Assembly: GCA_964539395.1 (NCBI GenBank)
Contig: CAZIIU010000009.1
Coordinates: forward strand, 1 to 64,000
Direction: 5' to 3'
Source of the DNA: M55B112 sp964539395
GTDB lineage: Bacteria; Bacteroidota; Bacteroidia; Bacteroidales; GCA-2748055
DNA: 64,000 nt
Part shown: piece by piece, positions 43,852 through 52,355 of the stretch
How positions within the stretch are numbered: the first letter of the stretch is position 1
Layout: each line of letters starts with the position of its first letter
Made by a program: the position numbers and the translations under genes
Notes under the pieces: model-generated
Seen by the model: only the letters and a program-made list of their open reading frames with translations
Database searches by the model: none
Told to the model about the DNA's origin: nothing

Positions 43852-44499
43852 ATGAGAGTATTATTTATATCAGTTCTCTTATTGCCATTGGTCGTTTTGC
43901 AGGCACAAAAAGATGATGTTGCAAAATCTTACCTGGAAAGAATAGCGGGTGACCTTAACCCGGAACATACCATTAGAATTACATTCGACTATATCCGGGA
44001 GGACCAGCAGGACGGAAGCATCATGGAAGGTAAGGGTATCCTGACAATTCAGGGTGACAAGTATAAAACTGAGCTGGAAAATGCAGTTATCTGGTTCGAT
44101 GGTACAAAACAGTATTCGCTGCAAACTGAAATCGAAGAGGTTTATATCAGTGTACCTGATCCTGATAACAAGGAGTTTATGTTTTCCGACCCGGTACGAC
44201 TACTACGAAGCTATGAGAAGGAATTCAAATACCGTTATATGGGAGAGAACAGCATCCGGAATATCCCGGCAGAGGAGATACAGCTCTACCCTGAAGAACT
44301 CGGGGGACCCTATGCACTTATCAAGCTCTTCTTTTCACCGGCTAAGAATGACCTGAAAGCTATTGTCATCCGACATAAACAGGGAATTCTCTATACCATG
44401 ATCGTAACTGGTTTTGAACACATTGATGATCCTGGAAGTGAATTCTTCAGGTTTAAAGAGGAGGACTTTCCGAATGCCGACGTCATTGAACTTCTCTAG
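43852..44499 (+). CDS. lolA: LolA-like outer-membrane lipoprotein carrier
   Basis: A 215-residue protein with a short signal peptide (MRVLFISVLLLPLVVLQA) and the LolA-type half-barrel pattern: IRITFDYIREDQQDGSIMEGKGILTIQGDKYKTE, then WFDGTKQYSLQTEIEEVYIS. LolA ferries lipoproteins across the periplasm. Linkage to ftsK is the common bacterial arrangement and supports the call. It probably forms an operon with ftsK. Its 3' end is eight bases from the convergent 7TM-HD gene. Confidence 0.85.
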   Translation: MRVLFISVLLLPLVVLQAQKDDVAKSYLERIAGDLNPEHTIRITFDYIREDQQDGSIMEGKGILTIQGDKYKTELENAVIWFDGTKQYSLQTEIEEVYISVPDPDNKEFMFSDPVRLLRSYEKEFKYRYMGENSIRNIPAEEIQLYPEELGGPYALIKLFFSPAKNDLKAIVIRHKQGILYTMIVTGFEHIDDPGSEFFRFKEEDFPNADVIELL

Positions 44500-44507
44500 A
44501 AAGCAGC

Positions 44508-46586
44508 CTACTCCGGATAGGCAATCCTCGCGTGATAAATATTGATCAGTTTCTGTTTAAATATCTTCTTAATCGTGGTAATATCACTGAATGTAATATC
44601 AGCATCTGAATACTGCTCTTCAGCAGTCTGATGCGCCACGATCTGATCTACCAGTTTATTCAGGGATTCTTCATTAATCACTTTCATACTGCGTGAAGCG
44701 GCTTCGACCGAATCAGCGATCATCAACACCGCCATCTCCTTCATGTAAGGTTTGGGTCCCGGGTAACGGAAGTCATCAATATCAACCTCTTCCTCAGGAT
44801 TGTCGCTGATATAGGATCTGTAAAAATACTGGACAGTAGAGGTGCCATGATGCGTAAGGATAAAATCTATGATCTGCTGGGGAAGGTTATATTTCTTTGC
44901 AATCTCAACCCCATCCATAACATGGTCAATAATAATCTTCGCGCTTGTTCTAAAATCTATCCTGCTGTGCGGGTTATCTCCGTCACGCTGATTCTCAATG
45001 AAGAAATAGGGATTGTTCATCTTCCCGATATCATGATAAAGTGCACCGGTTCTTACAAGCAATGGATTACCACCCACCCGGAGTACTGCCTCCTCCGCCA
45101 GGTTAGCTACCTGCAGTGAATGTTGAAACGTTCCCGGTGCCTGTTCTGCAAGCTTTCGCAGCAGTGGCTGATTGGTATCGGAAAGCTCAAAGAGGGTTGC
45201 GTCCGAGAGGAATCCAAACAACCGCTCGAAAATATAGATTAGCGGATATACTGTAAGGATTAATAATCCATTCCCTCCAAACCACAGGAGTTGTGTCCAG
45301 TCAACCCCATCCAGTGTCCCCTCCTGGAGCAGGGAAAGAATGACATATACCAGCATGTAGGTAATGCTGACAAAACTTGCGATAAAGAACAGGATGCTCC
45401 TTTTATAATAGGAGCGCATCGAAAAGACCGCAACGACACCAGCTAAAAAGTTCATTAACAAAAACTGGTAACTATTTGGTATCCAAAATCCTGCAAGTAG
45501 AAGAAGCAGGAAATGTACGAACAGGGCAAACCGAACATTGAAAAATGTCTTCAGGAAGATCGGGATAATAGCAAAGGGAATGACATAGTAGCTGATGGCA
45601 TCATTGTTCACTGTCACTTTTGTCAGCGCAACCATGATCACAATCAATGAAAGAATATACATAGTCTTTGCGCCGCTTCCCATCATATCCTGCCTGAAAT
45701 TTGTAACATACCAGAGCAGAGATAAAAAAAGAATAGAAATAAGAATAAACTGACCGAGGTTTATCACCGGGTAATTTCTGATAACATTGGCATTTGACTC
45801 ATATTCCCGGCGGAGCGACTCCACCAGCTGAAACTTTGAAGGTGAAACCAACTCACCCCGCGAAATAATGATCTGCCCCGATTGTACCATGCCCAGTGTT
45901 CTGCTGATCTCATCAAGTTTGGTCCTTAATACATTCCTTGTCATCGCCTCATTATAAAAAAGGTTGGGCCTGATATACCTCGCAATTGTAACCCTGGAAA
46001 GTATACTGCTCTCTGAAAGGGAGGTATAATCCTTCAAGGCATTGATCACGTATTCGTAAGCTCTTTTTTCTGTAAAAATGGCTGATAACATAACCTCATC
46101 GGCCATCTGTCTTTTTCTGACAATTACCTTTGTTTCGTCAGCATCCTGCTGCTGAATTACCGGATGCATCTCAATAATTCCCGTGCTGTAAACATGCTTT
46201 AGCAGACCAGGCAGGGTATCCATAAAATATTTCTGAGAATTACTTAAAAGGGAAAGATTAATACCGGCCGTGTTATTTTTTTCCGCCAGATCATCTCGCA
46301 AATCTGCCAGCACCCGGACCGCAACCGCTGTATCAAGTGTAAAATATGGTTTGCTTTGTCGCGTAATACTGTCAATTTCCCTGGTAAGCTGTGCCTCATC
46401 TTTGTAAATGGGGAAATCAAACGGAGCTATCAGGTTTTCATGCTTCCAGGGCCTGTTTTTAACATATTCATACTGGAATTTTCCTTCGCGGGGGTACATC
46501 CAAAATACAAGAAGGATACTAACCAGGTACAGCAGGTAGATATGAATCCTTTTCCAGTAAGTAAGAAACCGCTTATATATTTTCAT
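44508..46586 (-). CDS. 7TM-HD phosphodiesterase (PgpH-like, predicted c-di-AMP hydrolase)
   Basis: A 692-residue inner-membrane protein. An N-terminal span and a large extracytoplasmic 7TMR-HDED region (about 50-270) precede a seven-helix block (about 280-465). A cytoplasmic HD domain follows, with FQHSLQVANLAEEAVLRVGG, ALYHDIGKMNNPYFFIENQ, IIDHVMDGVEIAKKYNLPQ and FILTHHGTSTVQYF. Homologues such as Listeria PgpH degrade c-di-AMP. The ligand-sensing role of the outer domain is inferred. Monocistronic, convergent with lolA. Confidence 0.92.
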   Translation of the reverse strand: MKIYKRFLTYWKRIHIYLLYLVSILLVFWMYPREGKFQYEYVKNRPWKHENLIAPFDFPIYKDEAQLTREIDSITRQSKPYFTLDTAVAVRVLADLRDDLAEKNNTAGINLSLLSNSQKYFMDTLPGLLKHVYSTGIIEMHPVIQQQDADETKVIVRKRQMADEVMLSAIFTEKRAYEYVINALKDYTSLSESSILSRVTIARYIRPNLFYNEAMTRNVLRTKLDEISRTLGMVQSGQIIISRGELVSPSKFQLVESLRREYESNANVIRNYPVINLGQFILISILFLSLLWYVTNFRQDMMGSGAKTMYILSLIVIMVALTKVTVNNDAISYYVIPFAIIPIFLKTFFNVRFALFVHFLLLLLAGFWIPNSYQFLLMNFLAGVVAVFSMRSYYKRSILFFIASFVSITYMLVYVILSLLQEGTLDGVDWTQLLWFGGNGLLILTVYPLIYIFERLFGFLSDATLFELSDTNQPLLRKLAEQAPGTFQHSLQVANLAEEAVLRVGGNPLLVRTGALYHDIGKMNNPYFFIENQRDGDNPHSRIDFRTSAKIIIDHVMDGVEIAKKYNLPQQIIDFILTHHGTSTVQYFYRSYISDNPEEEVDIDDFRYPGPKPYMKEMAVLMIADSVEAASRSMKVINEESLNKLVDQIVAHQTAEEQYSDADITFSDITTIKKIFKQKLINIYHARIAYPE

Positions 46587-46720
46587 CTATAACAAGTATA
46601 ACTATATTCAAACAAAGATACATCATATATAACAATTTCAATAACCGGTTTTGTTTACTACTTTAGTGCCAGCATAAAACGGTCGAATCAAGACACTCAA
46701 TAACCGATAAATCTGATCCT

Positions 46721-47491
46721 ATGGAACAATCTGTAAACCGAACAGGGATCTCGTTGCAGGGATATATTCCCGTTAGAAACGAACCCCGCGAAACTGCCGG
46801 TATGGTCACCCAGGTGCTGTTCGGAGAGTACGTTGAGGTTTTGAAGGATAATGCCAATTGGTTTTACGTGAGATTGTTGAATGACAATTACCAGGGCTGG
46901 GTCGACAGGAAATGTATTGAATTTACCGACAAACACGAATGTCTTCCAAATATTGTAGTTCGCAACAGCGTTAGGATAGACAATATTACCACCGGATACC
47001 CGGTCATTCTTCCAATCGGGTCATCACTTCCCAAACCTGAACACGGAATATTCTTACTGGCAGGAAATGAATTCCGCATAGATGATACGAGGGGCTATTG
47101 TAACCCCTCTGCTGTTCCTCTGGAAGACCTGGTCGATGAACTGGTCTCAATCCCCTATTTATGGGGTGGAAGATGCGGATTCGGATTCGACTGCTCAGGT
47201 CTCACGCAGTATCTCTGCAGGGTTGCCGGAAAAGAGATTCCCCGGGATGCAGCCGACCAGTCAGCCACCGGGCAAACAATCAATTTCCTTCATGAATCCG
47301 AAACAGGCGACCTGGCATTCTTTGGCGATGAAGATGGGGTCATCCAACATGTAGGCATGTTAATTGGAAATAACCATATTATACATGCCTCCGGAACGGT
47401 TAGGATCGACAGGATCGATCAGCATGGTATTTACAACAATAGATTAAGCAGGTACACCCATATAATCAGAGTAATCAAGAGGGTCCTTTAA
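46721..47491 (+). CDS. NlpC/P60 cysteine peptidase with SH3 domain
   Basis: A gamma-D-glutamyl-diamino-acid endopeptidase-like enzyme of the YkfC type, 256 residues. SH3-like regions fill about 1-125 (SLQGYIPVRNEPRETAGMVT and NYQGWVDRKCIEF). The catalytic domain has C158 in FGFDCSGLTQY, H210 in VIQHVGMLIG and H222 in HIIHASG. There is no signal peptide, so it probably trims recycled wall peptides in the cytoplasm. Single gene, convergent with cysN. Confidence 0.9.
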   Translation: MEQSVNRTGISLQGYIPVRNEPRETAGMVTQVLFGEYVEVLKDNANWFYVRLLNDNYQGWVDRKCIEFTDKHECLPNIVVRNSVRIDNITTGYPVILPIGSSLPKPEHGIFLLAGNEFRIDDTRGYCNPSAVPLEDLVDELVSIPYLWGGRCGFGFDCSGLTQYLCRVAGKEIPRDAADQSATGQTINFLHESETGDLAFFGDEDGVIQHVGMLIGNNHIIHASGTVRIDRIDQHGIYNNRLSRYTHIIRVIKRVL

Positions 47492-47602
47492 TCAGGTTTC
47501 AAGTTCAAACTCCTGCTGAATTTCTGAATTGAATTCTGGTTTGAATGCCTTTCGGAAATTTACCGGGAAACCCGGGTGGGCACAATGTAAGGCTCTGTGA
47601 GA

Positions 47603-48883
47603 TTAAATGATCATACCGGCACCGACAGTATTGTTTGTTGCCTCATCAATAATGCTTACACTTCCGGTGATCCTGTTCTCTTTATAGCTGTCGTAAAAGA
47701 AGGGTTTGGTGGTCTTGATACTTATTCTTCCTATTTCATTCAGCTCAAGGGTGTTTTCTGCACCAATCTCCTCCAGTGTATTGATGTTCACCTTGTATCT
47801 CAGCTCCCTGATGACACACCGTAATTCAGCTGTTGTATGACGAATGGTATATTTCCCGTTCAGCATCATCGGCTTTTCGCTAAGCCAGCAGACCATCAAC
47901 TCGATCTCCTGTCCGATATTCGGAAGGTTTTCCGCATCAACGATCATGTCACCCCGGGAGATATCGATGTCATCGCTGAGTGAAAGTGCGACGGACTGTG
48001 GAGGGAACGCCTGTTCGAGGTGACCGTTCATTACATCAACCGACTTTATTGTTGTTACCTGCCTGCCAGGCAAAACAGTAACCTTGTCACCAGGTTTAAA
48101 AACCCCTCCCGCGATTCGTCCCGCATAGCCCCTGTAATCGTGAAACTCCTGGCGCTGGGGCCTGATCACATACTGCACAGGGAACCGCTTGTTCTTAATA
48201 TCGACATCACTGGTGATGTCGATTGTTTCCAGTAGCTCAAGCAGTGAAGGACCTTTGTACCAGTTCATGTTGCTATTCCGTTCGACCACATTATCCCCTT
48301 TCAACGCACTGATCGGAATGAAACGTACATCCTTTAAATGGAGTATGTCACTTACAGGTTCAAACTGCCGGAGGATATCCTTAAATACCTGCTGTCTGTA
48401 TTCCACCAGGTCCATTTTGTTTATACAAATAGCTATATGTGGGATTCCAAGCAGGGAGGCGATGTAAGCGTGCCTTTTGGTCTGCTCCAGCACTCCGTGC
48501 CGCGCATCGATCAGTATAAGGGCAAGATTCGCAGTGGATGCGCCGGTAACCATGTTTCTGGTATATTGTACATGTCCGGGTGTATCTGCAATGATAAATT
48601 TGCGCTTTGGTGTTGCAAAGTAACGGTATGCTACATCAATGGTGATCCCCTGTTCACGTTCGGCCCGTAATCCGTCTGTTAACAGTGCCAGGTTAACCTG
48701 TTCCTCTCCCCTGTTTATACTTGCGGTCTCAAGTGCCTCCATCTGGTCCTCGAAAATGGCTTTTGAATCAAACAGGAGGCGTCCGATCAACGTGCTCTTT
48801 CCGTCATCCACACTACCAGCTGTAGTAAACCTTAACAGTTTCATATCCAGGTAACCTGGTGCCGGGTTGTTATCTGTGCTCAT
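47603..48883 (-). CDS. cysN: Sulfate adenylyltransferase subunit 1 (GTPase)
   Basis: The GTPase subunit that drives ATP sulfurylase, activating sulfate to APS. At 426 residues it is an EF-Tu-like protein. P-loop GSVDDGKS is at 23-30, DTPGHVQYTRNM is G3, CINKMDLVEY is G4, and beta-barrel domains follow. It ends without the APS kinase (CysC) fusion seen in many homologues. It follows cysD by 93 bases on the same strand. No APS kinase or reductase gene is visible in the window. Confidence 0.95.
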   Translation of the reverse strand: MSTDNNPAPGYLDMKLLRFTTAGSVDDGKSTLIGRLLFDSKAIFEDQMEALETASINRGEEQVNLALLTDGLRAEREQGITIDVAYRYFATPKRKFIIADTPGHVQYTRNMVTGASTANLALILIDARHGVLEQTKRHAYIASLLGIPHIAICINKMDLVEYRQQVFKDILRQFEPVSDILHLKDVRFIPISALKGDNVVERNSNMNWYKGPSLLELLETIDITSDVDIKNKRFPVQYVIRPQRQEFHDYRGYAGRIAGGVFKPGDKVTVLPGRQVTTIKSVDVMNGHLEQAFPPQSVALSLSDDIDISRGDMIVDAENLPNIGQEIELMVCWLSEKPMMLNGKYTIRHTTAELRCVIRELRYKVNINTLEEIGAENTLELNEIGRISIKTTKPFFYDSYKENRITGSVSIIDEATNNTVGAGMII

Positions 48884-48976
48884 ATCTCAGGATATATCTT
48901 TACTACTATATTATTGAACGTACCATAGCTGTCGTATCTCAGACAATTGCCAGCCTGGTTTAGGAATTGTATAACG

Positions 48977-49882
48977 TTAGAAGTAGCCCTCTCTTTTACG
49001 GTCCTCCATGGCCGCCTCAGAGCGCTTGTCGTCGTAGCGGCCGCCTCTCTCTGTTGATCTTGCTGCAGCGACCTCCTGAATGATATCTTCCAGGGTATTG
49101 GCAGTTGAAAGGGTCAGGCCGGTGCAGCTAATATCTCCGATTGTTCTGCACCGCACATCCCTTATTTCGGTCTTTTCGGTCTCCTTCATTTGCATGAAAT
49201 CGGCTTTTGCGAGCCATACCCCGTCGCGGTTAAATACTTCTCTTTTATGGGTGAAATAAAGGTCAGGAATTGGAATATTCTCAAGATATATATATTGCCA
49301 CACATCCATTTCGGTCCAGTTACTCAGTGGGAACACCCTGAAGTGTTCGCCCATTCTTTTCTTGCCATTAAAAATGTTCCAGAGCTCCGGACGCTGGTTT
49401 TTCGGGTCCCATTGACCAAATTCATCCCTGTGGGAGAAGAACCGCTCCTTGGCCCTGGCCTTTTCCTCATCCCGCCTGCCGCCCCCAAGTGCGGCATCCA
49501 GTTTCAGCTCCTCGACCGCATCGAGCAGAGTAACTGTTTGCAGCACATTCCGGCTGGCATTCACACCATGCTCCTCCACGGCCCTGCCAGAGTCGATTGA
49601 ATCCTGAACATATCGTACCAGACACCTGCCACCGGTATCTGCCATCAGTTGGTCCCTGAACTGCAGTGTCTCCTTGAAATTATGTCCCGTATCAATATGC
49701 AGGCATGGAAAAGGCACCAATTGTGGCCAGAAGGATTTCCTGGCAAGGTAATACATCACGATGGAGTCCTTTCCTCCGGAGAAAAGCAATGCCGGTTTTT
49801 CAAACTGTGCCGCCACCTCCCTGATCACATAGATCGCCTCAGCCTCAAGCTCCCGGAGATGGGTAATGGAATACGCGCTCAT
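48977..49882 (-). CDS. cysD: Sulfate adenylyltransferase subunit 2
   Basis: The ATP-pyrophosphatase subunit that forms APS from sulfate and ATP. The start at 49882 gives 301 residues, matching E. coli CysD; a frame from 49960 adds 26 unconserved residues. The PP-loop SGGKDS is at 35-40. Other marks are HIDTGHNFKETLQFRDQL, LGGGRRDEEKARAKER, PLSNWTEMDVWQYI and RCRTIGDISCTG. It is first in a cysD-cysN operon. Confidence 0.95.
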   Translation of the reverse strand: MSAYSITHLRELEAEAIYVIREVAAQFEKPALLFSGGKDSIVMYYLARKSFWPQLVPFPCLHIDTGHNFKETLQFRDQLMADTGGRCLVRYVQDSIDSGRAVEEHGVNASRNVLQTVTLLDAVEELKLDAALGGGRRDEEKARAKERFFSHRDEFGQWDPKNQRPELWNIFNGKKRMGEHFRVFPLSNWTEMDVWQYIYLENIPIPDLYFTHKREVFNRDGVWLAKADFMQMKETEKTEIRDVRCRTIGDISCTGLTLSTANTLEDIIQEVAAARSTERGGRYDDKRSEAAMEDRKREGYF

Positions 49883-50214
49883 AATCGGAAATTGAAGTTT
49901 CTGTTTATAGTGGGACAAAGATAGAAAAAAGTTGGGGGAATCCATCGGACAGACAATCAACAGATCTCAACAAGCAAAACTTTAGGCGCAGATTTATTCA
50001 TCTCTGATAATCAGAAAGTTTTATCAAATTCAAAATTCTCAATTGTCTCAACCAATAGCCTGTAGATTTCATCCTAAATCTCCTACTGTGAATCATAGGA
50101 AGGTGTGAGGTTTTCATCTCGCATGATTGCTTCAGAATAGGGAACAGAATCCCATATAAGCTTCCACCAAATTGGAAAAGAAAGTATGATTATTAAAATG
50201 TAGTTTTGAAAGGC
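49883..50214. other. Upstream region of cysD
   Basis: About 330 bases between the cysD start and the IS3 remnant. I see no gene, no terminator and no clear promoter match. It presumably contains the cysD promoter, and possibly lost sequence of the insertion element. Confidence 0.4.
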
Positions 50215-50537
50215 ATGAATTAATCAAGAGTTACCGAGACCCAGATCGTCAAGACCTTAAATCAGTAAGAAGCAGGAAGAACAGCAGCCGAGATCTGTTG
50301 AGAATATGGTATCACCAGGGAACCTATTACAATTCAAAGTGCAAATACAGAGTTATGAACTTCTCCCAGTTGAATAGATTAACGGAACTTGAAGAAGAGA
50401 ATAACAAATTAATGAAGTTATACGCTTACATCAGCCTGCAGAATCATGCCCTAAAGGATCTGATCGAAAAAAAAGCAGTAGTGGATAATCCCACTACTGC
50501 CTCTTTATTGTCAAACATTATTCTATCAGTCAGATGA
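50215..50537 (+). pseudogene. Decayed IS3-family transposase OrfA
   Basis: From the ATG at 50215 the frame reads, with three internal stops (TAA 50221, TAA 50266, TGA 50299), as VTETQIVKTLNQ, stop, EAGRTAAEIC, stop, EYGI. This is the standard OrfA helix-turn-helix start. After about 50310 homology shifts to the next frame as GTYYNSKCKYRVMN, then SQLNRLTELEEENNKLMKLY and LQNHALKDLIEKK, the OrfA leucine-zipper end. So it has three nonsense changes and one frameshift. OrfB and terminal inverted repeats are not visible. A 79-codon open frame at 50298-50537 is the tail of this relic, not a gene. Confidence 0.8.
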
Positions 50538-50565
50538 AATAATCATCAACAAAAGAATGATATAA

Positions 50566-52338
50566 TTACTTTATTTCATTTTTCAATCCGGTACCTATAT
50601 TTATTCGTACGTTACTTTGTTCAAAAGTAGAGTTACTTTTCTTGCCAGTCCCGGGAACTGGCAAACTATTTGGCAAGGCACCCATCTGATTATTATCTGC
50701 ATCAGAAATACCTTCATTCGCCTGAATTTCTTTTTGCGGGATCGGCCATAGGCGATATAGTGCATCGACAGGTATATTAAAAATTGCAAGTGCTCCATAA
50801 TTTGTTATAACATTGCCACCTTCTTCTTTGTAGCGAATAGCTGGTTTTTCCAGACGCATTAAGTCGAACCATGACATGCCTTCGCCCCAAAACTCAATCC
50901 TACGTTGTAACCAGACTTCATCCTGTAAATCCGTGGCTGAAGCGGCCTGACTGACAAATGATTCATCACGATATGTATTCACCCAGTTCTCAAGCTCAGT
51001 TATACCACCGGCTAAATCACCACCCATAGCTTTAGCCTCTGCTATAATCAGATACATTTCAGAAGCACGCATCAATGGGAAATCGTTGGAATTCTCAGGA
51101 TAAGCGAGTTGTTTATTTGTTGGTGCAAACTTTACACTAGTGTAAGGTTTTAACCCAAATGCAAACCAAATACTTCCTAAATCAGGCGTATATGAATCTC
51201 CAGTCCAAGATTCGTAAGTTTCAGCTGCTTCACCACTTTCTTCATAAACAGTAAGGGCTGAGGCCTGATAGTCTTCGTTCAGAAACCATCCTTTGCGAAC
51301 ATCGGTTTCAGGAATTTCGTCATACAGCAATTTGTTTACTTTTTTCCAGGTTCCAACAATAGTAGTATACCCTCCATAACCAAAACATAAATTTGTGCAC
51401 ATTGAAGTGAAATTACAAATACCGGATTTGGTTGCCGCATCATTTGTTGTTATAATACAGCCCCACATAATACCGTTGTCATTAACGTCATCAAATGTTG
51501 GAACTGAAACATCATCCATTGTCATTGGAGTTTGATCGGACAAATCAAGTGCCATGGCAGCATCAGAGGCAGCCTCATCCCAATTCTGCATTACTAGATG
51601 TACACGTGCTCTCAAGCCATAAGCAACTGAAAGATTCACCGCAGACTTGTCAACGCGTGAAGGAATATCATCGCCTGACAGATACATGATTGCTGAGTCT
51701 AAATCATTCGTAATTCTCGTATAAACTTCCTGCACTGTTCTTCTTGGATTATCAATCAATTCTGCCTCAGTTGTATTTTCAGTCACGATCGGAACAGCAG
51801 GTTTATTTTCATTTCCCTTATATGTAAATTGATATAATTGAACCAGGTTAAAATAATCATATGCGCGTATCGCAAGTGCCTGTCCAATATAACTTTTGGC
51901 GATACGGTCAGTAGTACTTTTATCAATTTTTCCAATAATAGAATTTGCCGTTCTGATTTGTTTATAGAATTGATCCCACACAACACGCGGAGCGCGATAA
52001 GTAAAATTCCGGTTTGTAAGGTCTTGTTCTCCACTAAACCAGTTATATCCGGATACATTTCCAACAAGGTCCTGTCCGTTATGATCCAGTTTAGATGCAA
52101 TACCTGGGATCCCGAAATCCTCCTGGTAGTTTGTACTGCCAGTGGTTGCAGGCCAGGCCTTCATTATAGAATACATTCCATTGATCTCAGATTGAAGTTT
52201 TGAAGCGTCCTGGGCAATTACTTCCTTGATCTGGTCCTCAGTTAATGTTTCTCCATCCGGATAAACATTCAGTTTTTCTTCACATCCAAAAAACATGGAT
52301 ATGACTGCCAGAATAAATAAATGTTTGATATTTTTCAT
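50566..52338 (-). CDS. susD: SusD/RagB family nutrient-binding lipoprotein
   Basis: Surface lipoprotein that caps the SusC channel and binds substrate. Signal peptide and lipobox lie in MKNIKHLFILAVISMFFGC. The SusD pattern is visible in IRTANSIIGKID, IGQALAIRAYDYFNLVQLYQ, PAVPIVTENTT, AVNLSVAYGLRARVHLVMQNWDEAA and the C-terminal ERIEF-like QRRIEFWGEGMSWFDLMR with LWPIPQKEIQ. At 590 residues it is full length. It follows susC by 17 bases. No glycoside hydrolase, sulfatase or sensor gene is near, so the substrate is unknown. Confidence 0.95.
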   Translation of the reverse strand: MKNIKHLFILAVISMFFGCEEKLNVYPDGETLTEDQIKEVIAQDASKLQSEINGMYSIMKAWPATTGSTNYQEDFGIPGIASKLDHNGQDLVGNVSGYNWFSGEQDLTNRNFTYRAPRVVWDQFYKQIRTANSIIGKIDKSTTDRIAKSYIGQALAIRAYDYFNLVQLYQFTYKGNENKPAVPIVTENTTEAELIDNPRRTVQEVYTRITNDLDSAIMYLSGDDIPSRVDKSAVNLSVAYGLRARVHLVMQNWDEAASDAAMALDLSDQTPMTMDDVSVPTFDDVNDNGIMWGCIITTNDAATKSGICNFTSMCTNLCFGYGGYTTIVGTWKKVNKLLYDEIPETDVRKGWFLNEDYQASALTVYEESGEAAETYESWTGDSYTPDLGSIWFAFGLKPYTSVKFAPTNKQLAYPENSNDFPLMRASEMYLIIAEAKAMGGDLAGGITELENWVNTYRDESFVSQAASATDLQDEVWLQRRIEFWGEGMSWFDLMRLEKPAIRYKEEGGNVITNYGALAIFNIPVDALYRLWPIPQKEIQANEGISDADNNQMGALPNSLPVPGTGKKSNSTFEQSNVRINIGTGLKNEIK

Positions 52339-52355
52339 GTTAAAATAATTTTCTG

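Noticed and set aside
47563..47575. A CCGGG-AAA-CCCGG hairpin between the NlpC/P60 gene and cysN as a terminator
   Set aside because: Only five pairs, a three-base loop and no T tract on either side.
50298..50537. A 79-codon open frame as a new small coiled-coil gene
   Set aside because: It is the frame-shifted tail of an IS3 OrfA relic. The upstream part of OrfA is readable in the neighbouring frame with stop codons.
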